Of a DNA stretch of 64,000 bases, positions 44,318 to 53,703 are shown in pieces. Positions within the stretch are counted from its first letter, which is position 1, and every line of letters begins with the position of its first letter. Under the pieces are notes generated by a model, which was not told the DNA's origin, did not search any database, and worked only from the letters and a program-made list of their open reading frames with translations. The DNA is from Glaciozyma antarctica PI12. Taxonomy: Eukaryota; Basidiomycota; Microbotryomycetes; Kriegeriales; Camptobasidiaceae. The DNA lies in contig KZ627157.1 in the NCBI GenBank assembly GCA_002917775.1, positions 1,155,454 to 1,219,453 on the forward strand, written 5' to 3'. Both the position numbers and the translations under genes were made by a program.

Positions 44318-45657
44318 CTACTTCGCTCGCGCCTTCGCTTGTCGTTTTTGCTCCGCAGCGCGACGGAGAGCGTCCTGCTCCTCCTCGTCCTCCTTCGCCG
44401 CCAATCTCGCACTGTATACGCCGTATTAGAAAACGTTCACCAGCACACCCTCGAAGGGAAACGACTCACGCTCTCTGCTCCTCGCGCAAGACGTCCGCGC
44501 CACTCGCCTCCATATCGTCGTCGTCACTATCGACATCCCGCCGCATGTCCCTCTCGCGATTCCGTCCCATAATCTCGTAGATACTGAGCCCTCCATGCTC
44601 CTTCCTCCTCCTCGGTCGCTCCTCTTCCTCCTCTTCCTCCTCTTCCTCCTCCTCGCTAGACGTCTCCTCCCGCCTCCTCGACTTCTGCGGCGCCGACGAA
44701 GGCTTCGCGCGCTTTGGAGCTCCGGAACCTTCGTCGGTCGGTCGTCGCATGGCGGGAGATGAGGTCGGTCGTGCGGAGGTTGATGAGCTGCCGGGTTGGC
44801 GCGCCTTCATGTCGCGCTCGATCTCCTCGATCGTTCGTCGGTCCCTTTTCTCCGTGTTGAGCCGAACGAAAGACGTCGCGTCGAATCCTGCTTTGAGGCG
44901 GTCTCGAGCGGTCGTAGGGGGTGGGTTCTTGGGGTTGCGGGAGGAGGAGGACGGGTTGGACGTCGGCGGGCGGACCGACTTGGATTTGGCGGAGGTGGGG
45001 GTTCGCGCGGGGTTCTTGGACGAGGAAGCGATGCCCGAACCACCGTGGCTCCTCGCTTCGGTCCTCATCTGCGCGCGGGCGAGAGCCATTCCACCGCTCG
45101 AGGGGTCGTCGTCGTCGGCGCGGAAGAGGGAGGCGCGGTGCTTGGCGGCTTTCTCTTCGCGCGTGAGGGGGCCACCGTCCTTGGGTTTAGCCTTGGGGCG
45201 GGAGAGGAGGGAGGAGGCGGACTTGGGGACCTGTGCCAGGTGCGCGTTAGCTCCTTCCGCCTCGAGAGCACCACGCGACGGACTCACCTTGGTAGCTTTA
45301 GGATGGTCGTCCTTGCCATCCGGATCTATCCCCCTCTTGATCCTCTCCTGCTTGAGCGTGTACAGGTTCCTCGTCTTGGGCAGCTCCCTCTCCTTCCTCT
45401 CCTCCCTCCTCTCTCCTATCCCTATCCCTCCTCTCCCTCTCCCTCCTCCTCGCCTCACTCGCCACCTTCTCCGCCGCCACCCTTTTCGCCTCCACGGCCG
45501 CCTCCTCCTTCTCTCGGATCTGCCGCAGGCGGTCCTTCTCTGTCGCCTCAGCTTGGTCCCGCTTCGTTTTGGCGGCCGCCAGCGCGAGCATGGCTTTGTA
45601 CTGCGCGGGGCGTTAGTGGGGCTTGGAGTGAGGTGGAAGGCGGCGGCTTACATCCAT
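44318..45657 (-). CDS. SPT2: Spt2 chromatin protein
   Basis: Start ATG 45657 with only six coding bases (ATGGAT) before the first intron; stop TAG 44318-44320. The product begins MDYKAMLALAAAKTKRDQAE, has a charged coiled-coil-like N-terminus, a Ser/Pro/Lys-rich middle, then a Glu run of a dozen residues and the C-terminal Spt2 signature: GLSIYEIMGRNRERDMRRD, acidic DDDDMEASG, VLREEQRA, then ARLAAKEDEEEQDALRRAAE. Spt2 binds histones H3-H4 and helps transcription-coupled nucleosome handling. Between RRRERERRDRD and REERKERELPKTR (plus-strand 45405-45440) the frame must change inside a purine-rich tract, with no workable intron; this is likely a sequence error in low complexity. Confidence 0.82.
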
Positions 45658-46048
45658 GCTGGCGAGGGGACACGTCGACAGGTGCGTGGCAGGAGGAAGA
45701 GGACAGTTCGTTCCCCGCGATTCGTTCTCGTCGTCTTTTGTTCATTTTCTCTCGCTAACCTGCAGCTCCTCTGGTCAGTGAGTTATCTTAACAGAAGTTC
45801 TCCTCCTTGCTGCGCCGACGACGCGTTCAGTTCAGAGTAATCTGGACCTAGTCGCGTTCACATTCCTTAAGGCTCTGAGTTCCTGCCCCGCTTCCCTAAT
45901 CGACAGCCGGTGTTCGACCGACACAGCAAAGCCCTCAGGGGAAACCAGAGGCCTCCAGCCGAGAAAGCGAGCGAGAGGAGAAGCAGAAACCGAGCAACTC
46001 GCCCGAATGTCCCCTCGCGAACTCCAACTGCTTCGCAACCACCCCCTC
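45658..46048. other. Intergenic region upstream of SPT2
   Basis: About 390 bp between the SPT2 start and the dCMP deaminase stop, both on the minus strand. No gene seen. Confidence 0.45.
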
Positions 46049-47404
46049 CTATCCCCTCGGGAAATCAGGCATCTCAATCTGCCGCAATCCAACCCCCGAT
46101 TCCTCCATCACCCTCCGACTCGCCGCGTCCATCGAGTACGAGAGCGAATAAACGACCTCGCGCACGCCGCACTGGACAATCTTGACCGTGCACCTAAGGC
46201 AGGGACACCTGTCGAATCCCAAAAAACAATCAGCTCTTTCCCCAGACACACGAGCGAGACCGACGCACGTATTGCAATAAAGCACCGCCCCCTCCGTCCC
46301 TCCTCCACTGACCCTCTCCCTCCCCGCCTCAAGCAAAGCGTTCTCCTCCGCATGCAAGCACAAGCACTCGTCCAGCCCCTCTCCCATCCCCACCATCTTC
46401 CCCTTCTCCGAACCTCCGAGCCCATCGCCGTAGTGGTTGCATCGCCCGCAACCGCCTTCGGAGCAGTTGGAGACCCCGCGGGGTGTGCCGTTGTAGCCTG
46501 TTGAGACGACGCGGCGCTCGCGGACTAGGACGGCGCCGACGCGGCGTTTCTGTGGTGGGTGGGTTAGCTCGTTATGAGGAGAGGAGGAGGAGGGGACGTT
46601 CCATGCAGTTTGAGCGTAAGGACGCTAGGCTTGCGAGCAGCATGAAATAGGAATCCCATGGTGGTCTTAGAGCTGCTTCCAACGCGGGGAGATCCAGGGA
46701 AGCGAGGAAGGGCTCGAACTCGAAGTAGGGGTTGGGGAGGACGCGAGTGGAGAGATGAAGGAGGGCGGCGAGAGGTTCGTTGGGAGGGGGGAGGGGGGAG
46801 CGAGGTCGGGATGGAGAGGGCGTAGGAGAGGGGGGGTCGTGCGTTCTTGGCGTGAGGGATTTTTGGGGCGTCGACGGAGGGCCGGGGGAGGTGGAGGCGG
46901 AGAGGGAGGGAGAGGAGGAAGGTGAGAGACCGTAGAGGGAGAGGTCGTCGGCTGTTACGAAGGATTCGAGCGAGGGGATGGGGAGTCCATCATCTTGTGC
47001 TCTGCGAGGGGTTAGCTAGCGGTAGGAGAGGAGAAGAGAGAGGTGCGCACGCGGCGACAGCGCGTCGATAGCGGATCCTGAGAGGTGCCTCCACGCCGAC
47101 GATGACCACGAAGGGGCGCTTGGAGAACTCGACCAGCTTGGTCCTGCTCCTCAGATCGGTCGTGACAAAGTCCTTGCGCCAGTTGCGCGTCGCGTAGTCG
47201 AGGAAATCGGAAGAGGAAGGGAAGGAGAGGGCGCCGGTGGCGGGAGGGGAGCTTGGAGCGATGTGGACGCGCGTGAAGGAGTGTGCGGTGGTGAGATGGT
47301 TGGCGAGAGTTGCCTTGCCCGTCTGAGGGAGGCCCAGGATGGCGATGAGCACTGGGAGGAGGGTCAGACGCGAGCTGGGTGGTGAGGGAGGGGAGCGACT
47401 CACT
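46049..47404 (-). CDS. DCD1: Deoxycytidylate (dCMP) deaminase with N-terminal P-loop-like domain
   Basis: Stop TAG 46049-46051 (...EMPDFPRG). The start codon is formed by splicing: A at 47404, then an intron 47352-47403 (GTGAGT...CTCCCAG), then TG at 47351-47350, giving MLIAILGLPQTGKATLANHL, whose MLI start matches the family. The N-terminal half resembles a nucleotide-kinase fold, as in yeast Dcd1. The C-terminal deaminase domain has GAVLVRERRVVSTGYNGTPR, the zinc/catalytic HAEENAL, and CPCLRCTVKIVQCGV with the two zinc cysteines. It converts dCMP to dUMP for thymidylate synthesis, with dCTP activation and dTTP inhibition known for the family. Introns also near 46985-47050, 46550-46600 and 46200-46265. 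Divergent from the DUF3074 gene at 47629. Confidence 0.88.
47352..47403 (-). other. Intron splitting the DCD1 start codon (A|TG)
   Basis: The 52-nt intron has GTGAGT donor and CTCCCAG acceptor. Joining CTCCTCCAA to TGCTCATC creates ATGCTCATC. No other ATG in frame precedes the conserved MLIAILG start. Confidence 0.75.
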
Positions 47405-47628
47405 TGGAGGAGCTCCGTCGGTTCTCTAGGCACAGTGCCGAGGTATTAAGGTTGTCCTTGCTTCTTGCTGGCTTCGACCTGAGCACGCGGTGACTGCAGA
47501 AGGGAGAAGAGCGACGCGACGACCGTGTCGCCTCTTGACCTCCTCCGTTCACCCACGCTGACCTTCATACACCACGTCCGCTCCTCCCTAAGACGTATTA
47601 CTCGACGCCGTAGCGTAGCTCAGTAAAC

Positions 47629-48603
47629 CTGGCGCCTCCAAACCCCCTCTCGCTCACGGCGCTCACCCCCACCTCGATCCCCTCTCCCGATTCCGACTTC
47701 CCCGCCTACGCCTCCTTCAAGTCCACCCTCCTCGACTCCTCCACTGCTCTCGCACGCTCCTTATCTTCCTCCTCGCCAGAGTGGAAGCAGGGCAAGATCT
47801 TCAACAAAGCCGCTGGCCTACCGACCGCGACCTGCGTGTCGAGGAAGCCGCCGGGAGGAGGGGGGACGCAGGGGTTCAAGTGGCACGCGCGCACGTCGAG
47901 GCACAAGGAGAAGTGGGAGACGTTCAGGGATGCGCTGCTGTTGAATCATTCGGTGAACGAGAGCAAGTACATCGAGGACTGCGTCGAGGCGAAGCGGATT
48001 CAGGTCTTTGAGGAGGGCGTGCTTGAAGGTGAGCTCCCTCTAGAGACTCAAGTGTACTCGGAGCTAACCCTGTTGACAGTCTGGCAAATGAGCTGTGCGT
48101 TCCAAGTCCCAGCTCTCAGTCCCAGCGCAAGCTGACACAGGCTTCGCAGACCACCTCCCCTTCCCCACCACGAACCGCGATTTTGTGATCCTAATCTACA
48201 CCATCGACACCTCCCACCCCACTATCCCCGGCATCCCTCTCTCGCCTCGCTCGTTCCAAGTCGTCTCGGTCCCGTTTGAGCACCCCGGGGCGCCGGTGCG
48301 GAAAGGTTGGGTACGGGCGACGTACGCATCGGTCGTCGTGGTCGTGGAGGTGGTTTGTGAGGTGGTTTGGAGGTGCGTCACACTCTGTGTGAAGGTGGTA
48401 GAGCGAGGCTGACGAGAGTGCAGGATGGCGACGGCTTCGAATGCGAAGGGAGTGATTCCGAGGGCGATTACGGAGCTTGCCATGTGCGTACCTTTCCCTC
48501 TTGATTGAACTTGCACTGATGTGTATTGTGTAGGCCCAGCAAGATATCGGAGGACGTTCCAAGCCTCATCACTTGGCTTAAGAAGCAGGGTGTGACGGCG
48601 TAG
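47629..48603 (+). CDS. DUF3074 (START-like) domain protein, no in-frame ATG start
   Basis: Stop TAG 48601-48603 (...LITWLKKQGVTA). The readable protein starts LAPPNPLSLTALTPTSIPSP, then PAYASFKSTLLDSSTALARS, KQGKIFNKAAGLPTATCVSR, RHKEKWETFRDALLLNHSVN, SKYIEDCVEAKRIQVFEEGV, and after introns the DUF3074 core NRDFVILIYTIDTSHPTI, SFQVVSVPFEHPG, GWVRATYASVVVVVEV. These fungal proteins resemble START lipid-binding folds, but no ligand is proven. An in-frame TAG at 47611-47613 closes the frame upstream, and there is no ATG between it and the conserved part. The best start is CTG at 47629 in a strong context (A at -3, G at +4); a misread ATGGCG is the simple alternative. Confidence 0.7.
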
Positions 48604-49425
48604 TGTCGCGGCGGATGTGGTTCGTCGGTATGTCGGTATGTCGTATGAATAGCTGGGTGCAAGCAGATTAATCCGCAGGCTGCGACGAGGGTTGTGGATC
48701 CAGCTGGTGGCGCGAGCTGCGTCGCTTCGTTGAGCAGGCGGATCAGGACTCAGCTGCTCGGCTCGTTTCCCAGCTCGCTGCCTCCTTCTGGTGCCGGTAC
48801 CCACTGCTTCTTTCGGTCCTGGATTTGCGCTGCTTCCAGGGATTGCTGGCGGGTGCTCTGCCTGAACGCAGCAGGAACCAGCAGCGAGATTCGGATCTCG
48901 TCGCTCGCAAGGCCGAGGAATTTCGCAAACAGGTCGTGTCCCTCGAGCCTCGAGCTCCAAAAGAATACGCTCCCTGTTCGCTGTGTAAACAACAAGGCGA
49001 GGACCGAAAAAGGAGAGAAAGCGTGGTCCTCGGAGTCGGCTCGAACAACCGCGTGCTCGCGAACGCGAGAGCGTGGTGTCTTCTTCCTCCCACTCCTCCA
49101 CTCTTTCAGCCATTCTTCCCCTCGCTCTCAGGCGAGTAACAGCTCGTACTACAGCAGTCAGGCTCTCGACTCCATCCTTCCCCGCACTCGCTCCGAAGCT
49201 CCAGGTGCGCTAGTCCTCCTAACTCCCCGCTCCCTCCAAGGCCGGCCTCCTTCCTTCCGTTGGCTGCGTCTGGGCACTGGTGCTACACTAGCAAGAGCTA
49301 ACCATCCTACCGTACAGCTCTCCGCTCGACCTCGAACCCAGCCCGCCACCAAGCCCTCCCGATCTCGCGCCTACTGCATCCACCACAGCACTCGCCTCTC
49401 CGCCCTCGCCTCCTTCCAATCCGCC
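48604..49425. other. Long upstream region of the aminopeptidase gene
   Basis: About 820 bp. A frame open in phase with the aminopeptidase runs back to 48694 but contains no ATG, so it is taken as leader or chance. No other gene supported. Confidence 0.45.
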
Positions 49426-52400
49426 ATGTCTCCCAACGAAGTCGCCAACCGTCTCGGCACGGACGTCGTGTGCGTCCCCTCCTACCCTGCGGCATCTCCT
49501 CAGCTGACCTGGTGGCAGGCCCACTCACTATGAGATGACCATCAAGACGGACCTCGAGAAGCTCAGGTTTTATGGAACCGCGGAGATCACGCTTGATATC
49601 AAGGTCCCTACCTCGTCCATCGTCCTGAACGTCGCCGCTCCTGTTTCCCTCAAGGCCGCCGTCCTCTCCCACACGGCGCTCAAGACCGAGTCGGCTCGCC
49701 CGGCGACGAGCTTCACGCTTGATGAGAAGCGCGAGCGCGTGGAGATTGCGTTTGCTGGTGGGGAGGTTGCGGCGGGGACGGTCAAGCTGGGGTTGAGGTG
49801 GGAGGGAGCACTCGAGGTGAGTCCGTACAGTGTGGGGAGCTGAATGGTGCTGATGGGACGCAGCCTTCGATGATGGGGTACTACGCTTCGAGCTTCAACA
49901 CCAAGGAGGGAGGAAAGGGATCCTACGGTCTCACCCAGTTCGAGCCTACCCAAGCTCGCCGCGCATTCGTACGTCGCTCTCCGGTGGCCAGCGCGGACTG
50001 AGGGGCTGATGACGTGCACGATAGCCCTGCTTCGACGAGCCTTTGATCAAGGCGACCTACACTATCGCCCTCATCTCCCGCACTGGCACCGTCTCGCTCT
50101 CCAACACCGCTTCGACCGCGACTACGCACCTCGGTGCCGGAGGAGAGTTCCCCAGGACTGACCTCCTTACCGACGCTTTCTTCAAGAGCAAAGTTTCGGC
50201 TGACAACATTGAGGGGAAGACGGAGGGCAAGACGGAGGGCAAGACTGAGGGAAAGACGGAGGGCAAGACGGAGGGCAAGACGGAGGGCAAGACGGAGGGA
50301 ACGACCACTGCCGAGTCCGCAAAGGACGACTGGGAGTTGACGCAGTTCGGCAAGACCCCCAAGGTGTCTACCTACCTCGTTGCGTGGGCGAACGGAGACT
50401 TCAAGTACGCACATTTCTCCTCATTGCAAAACAGCACTGATCTCTTCGCTCAGGTACATCGAGTCGTCTTACACCTCGCCTCTCACCGGTCGCGTCGTTC
50501 CTATGCGCGTCTACACGACCTGGGATCACATCCAGCAGGCGAACCTCGCTCTGGAGACCAAGGTGCGTCTCCCATAGCTCCCGCCCGTTCAGCGCACGCA
50601 CTAACGCGCTGCACCAGGTCCGCATCATGCCCATCTACGAGAAGATCTTCGATGTCGCCTACCCGCTCGACAAGCTTGATACCCTCGTCGCGGAGGACTT
50701 TGACGCCGGGGCGATGGAGAACTGGGGACTTATTACGGGCCGCACGAGCGTGTACCTCTTCGACGAGAGGAAGTCGGGTATCGCGAGCAGGAAGCGCGTG
50801 ATTGGGGTTCAGTCGCACGAGGTGAGTTGCTCTGCTGAAGCGTGCGAGAAGGGAAGCTGATGTCGGTCCGCCAGGTCGCTCACCAATGGCAAGCTTGATT
50901 TCGGGAGTGAGGCGAGGCAGGAGCTAACGACCCTCGCAGGTTCGGCAACGTCGTCACGATGGCCTGGTGGGCAAGTAGTCTTGTTCGCACCATCGGTAGC
51001 GAGCTTTCTAACACGAACTCTGCGCAGGACAACCTCTGGCTCAACGAGGCGTTCGCGACCCTTGTCGGCGAGGTCATCCTCGTGGACATCATCGAGCCTA
51101 GCTGGAAGGTCCAGTCGAGCTTCATCTCCGAGCACCTCGCTCAGGCTCTCAACCTCGACTCGCTCCGCTCTTCGCACCCCATCGAGGTGGGCTTTGATTC
51201 TCGCGCGAAAAAGTAGAGCAGCAGCTGATACGCTCTATAGATGCCTTGCCCCGACGAGGACACGATTCAGCAGATCTTCGACGCCGTGTCGTACTCGAAG
51301 GGAGCTTCCGTCTTGAAGATGCTGGCGAACATGATCGGGCAGGACACCTTCCTTCGCGGAGTGTGCGTCCACACGTCGCCTTGCTGAACGTCGGAGCATC
51401 GCTGAGATTTTGTTACGCTCGCAGGTCCATCTACCTCAAGGCTCACCTCTACGGAAACGCCGTCACTGCCGATTTGTGGGCTGGTATCTCCGAGGCCTCG
51501 GGCAGCGACGTTGCTGGCTTCATGCTCAACTGGACGAACAAGATCGGCTTCCCCGTCCTGACCGTCGAGGAGACTTCCGAGGGCCTGAAGCTTACTCAGA
51601 ACCGCTTCCTCGCTACTGGCGACCCCACGGTACGTTCCTACTTCGCTCGTTGCGGAAGGCCGGCATTGAGACGCTCTTTCACAGCCTGAGGAGGACCAGA
51701 CGATCTGGCAGATCCCTCTTGAGCTCAAGACCGTCCAGGCTGGCAAGTCCCACATCGACCACTCCAACCTCCTCGTCACGCGCGACGTTACGCTCCCCAT
51801 CGCCGACGTCAAGAACGCCATCTACAAGCTCAACGCCGAGACTTGCGGTGTCTGTGCGTCGCTTTGCCGTCTCGCGGCGACACTGGACTGACAATCCTCG
51901 CAGACCGCGTGCTGTACCCCGTTGACCGCCTTGCGAAGCTCGGAGACGAGGCTGGCAAGCCGGATTCGGCTTTCTCCCTCAACGACCGGTGAGCCTCTCT
52001 CGCTTTACGACGTGTGACGGGATTGACGAAGGTATCTGCAGCATGGGACTCGTTCAGGACGCCGCCGTCCTCGCTGCCTCTGGCTACAGCAAGACCAGCG
52101 GCGCTCTCACTCTCATCGCCAAGCTCGGCGGCGAGACTGAGAACCTCGTCTGTACGTTTTCCTTGACGGCTTCCACGATATTGCCGGCTGATGAGAATGC
52201 GTACAGGGGACGAGATTCAGGCTGCGTTGGGCAAGCTCGCTGCTGCGTGGTGGGATCAGCCCGAGGCGGATCGCGAGGCTATCAGCAAGTTCCGTCGGAC
52301 GCTCTTTGGCCCTGTCGCTGATCGCCTTGGTGAGTCGTTCGTTTCCGCTTTCGGAAGCTCTGCTGACGCTCTCTTCGACTAGGATTCGAGTATGGAGAGA

Positions 52401-53282
52401 ATGATGATGTCGACACGATTGAGCTTAGGACGACGGCGATTTCGGTCTCGGCTCTGTGCGGAGATGAGGCGTGAGTTGGGTTTCGCGTCCGTGATACAGG
52501 GCGCGGCTGACTGCCGTTTGGTCGCTTCGCAGGACTCTCAAGGAGTACAAGCGTCGTTTCGGCATGCTGATGGAGAACCACGACGAGTCGGGTATCCCCT
52601 CCGACCTCCGTGGCTCCATCTACGCTCAGTCCGTCAAGTACAGAAGGAGTAGGAGTACCTCAAGGTGCGTTTGTGATTCTCAGCTTTCGAACGCCCATTA
52701 ACGCGCGCATCGCAGGTCCTCGAGATCTACCGCGCTCCTCCCACTCCTTCGCACAAGATCGCCGCCATGGGCGCCCTCTGCGCCACTCGCGAACCCGAGC
52801 TCCTCAAGCGGACGTTCGACTTTGTTCTCTCCGACGAGGTCAAGAACCAGGACCTGTCGGCCTTCTTCTCCGGCCTCGCTGCGAATCCTCTTTCAAAGCG
52901 AGACATGTGGGCTTTCTTCCAGGCCAACTACGACGAGATCACTCGTCGCTTCAAGGGTTCGTTTGGCCTCACTCGGCAGGGGCGTCGCAGCTGACAAAAG
53001 GGAAGCAGGCAACTTCAGCATCGGGTCGCTCGTCAAGCTCTCCTTCATGTCGCTCTCATCCGAGGAGGACGCCAAGGCTGTCGAGGCGTTCTTCGCGCAG
53101 CACGATACGTCGGCGTACTCGCAGCCTCTGAGTCAGGGACTCGACGCCGTGCGCTCCAAGGCGGCGTGGCTGGGACGCGATGCCGAGGGTGAGTCTCGTC
53201 TTCTCGCGTTTGGGATGGGATGGTGGCTGATAAGTGTGGCGTAGATGTGCATGGATGGCTCAAGGATAACAAGTACCTTTGA
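49426..53282 (+). CDS. M1 zinc aminopeptidase (Ape2/Aap1, puromycin-sensitive type)
   Basis: Start ATG 49426 (MSPNEVANRLGTDVV), stop TGA 53280-53282. The protein shows the M1 order: PTHYEMTIKTDL, FEPTQARRAFPCFDEPLIKA, AEDFDAGAMENWGLITGR (GAMEN exopeptidase motif), then HEVAHQWFGN (HEXXH zinc site) with the third ligand in NEAFATLV, and YSKGASVLKML. It removes N-terminal residues from peptides in the cytosol. The zinc motif is cut by two introns around a 14-nt exon (50875-50888). The next two introns, 50889-50939 and 50971-51027, both have GC donors. A 12-bp minisatellite (50211-50306) inserts seven EGKT repeats in the N-terminal domain. In the C-terminal helical domain the frame breaks between 52636 and 52655, before EYLKVLEIYRAPPTP; probably an indel error. 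Confidence 0.9.
50211..50306 (+). repeat. 12-bp coding minisatellite (EGKT x7 + EGTT) in the aminopeptidase
   Basis: Eight abutting 12-nt units, consensus GAGGGCAAGACG, with a few synonymous changes and a degenerate last unit. The array stays in frame. Confidence 0.95.
50875..50888 (+). other. 14-nt micro-exon carrying the zinc-site residues
   Basis: This exon supplies VAHQ and the first two bases of Trp in HEVAHQW. It lies between a GT-AG intron (50822-50874) and a GC-AG intron (50889-50939). Confidence 0.8.
50889..50939 (+). other. GC-AG intron inside the aminopeptidase zinc motif
   Basis: Donor GCAAGC, branch-like GAGCTAACG, acceptor CTCGCAG. It is the only splice that joins TG|G into Trp and gives HQWFGN. 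Confidence 0.85.
50971..51027 (+). other. Second GC-AG intron of the aminopeptidase
   Basis: Donor GCAAGT, branch-like TTCTAACAC, acceptor TGCGCAG, 57 nt with no stop. Removal gives the family sequence MAWWDNLWLNEAFA. Confidence 0.8.
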
Positions 53283-53703
53283 AGCGGTTTGCAGTGAAGT
53301 TATGTGATTGTTCGAGGGGATGCGGGAGAGCGAGAGGAGGGAGAGGAGCTTATGAGGTGCCCAGCTGGCAGAGACGCTCTCTGCTCGCTGCCCTTGATTC
53401 TCAGCCAATCCCTCGTCCGCGTCGTTCTTCGAGAAAAACAGCAGAGACTTGGAGGAAGTGGCGTGCGAAGTCAACGCGCCTGAGCGTGTCGAACCCCCCT
53501 GGGCGCCAGCAATTGCCCCTTGCGAGAGGAACGCCTGCTCTCCTGCTGTCTTCTTCCCCACGTCTCCGGCTCCGACGCTCGCGAGTCTCTCATCAGCAGC
53601 AGCTTCCACCAGCGCACCAACTCTGCGGAACCCGCTCAGCCCGCCAACACCCTCACATCCCCTCGCCGTCCCGCTAACCTCGCTCCATCTGAAACCGCGC
53701 GCC
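53283..53703. other. Intergenic region between aminopeptidase and Ku80
   Basis: The 3' flank and promoter, 420 bp. No gene seen. Confidence 0.45.

Noticed and set aside
44749-45840. 363-residue open frame on the plus strand across SPT2
   Set aside because: It is the antisense of SPT2 and arises from high GC and codon bias; no motif, while the minus strand has the Spt2 signature.
47611-47625. tRNA A-box look-alike (TAGCTCAGT)
   Set aside because: No B box, no anticodon arm and no pairing acceptor stem follow; the sequence is the leader and start of the DUF3074 gene.
48694-49533. N-terminal extension of the aminopeptidase (possible mitochondrial presequence)
   Set aside because: The frame is open but has no ATG before 49426; without transcript evidence the start at 49426 is preferred.
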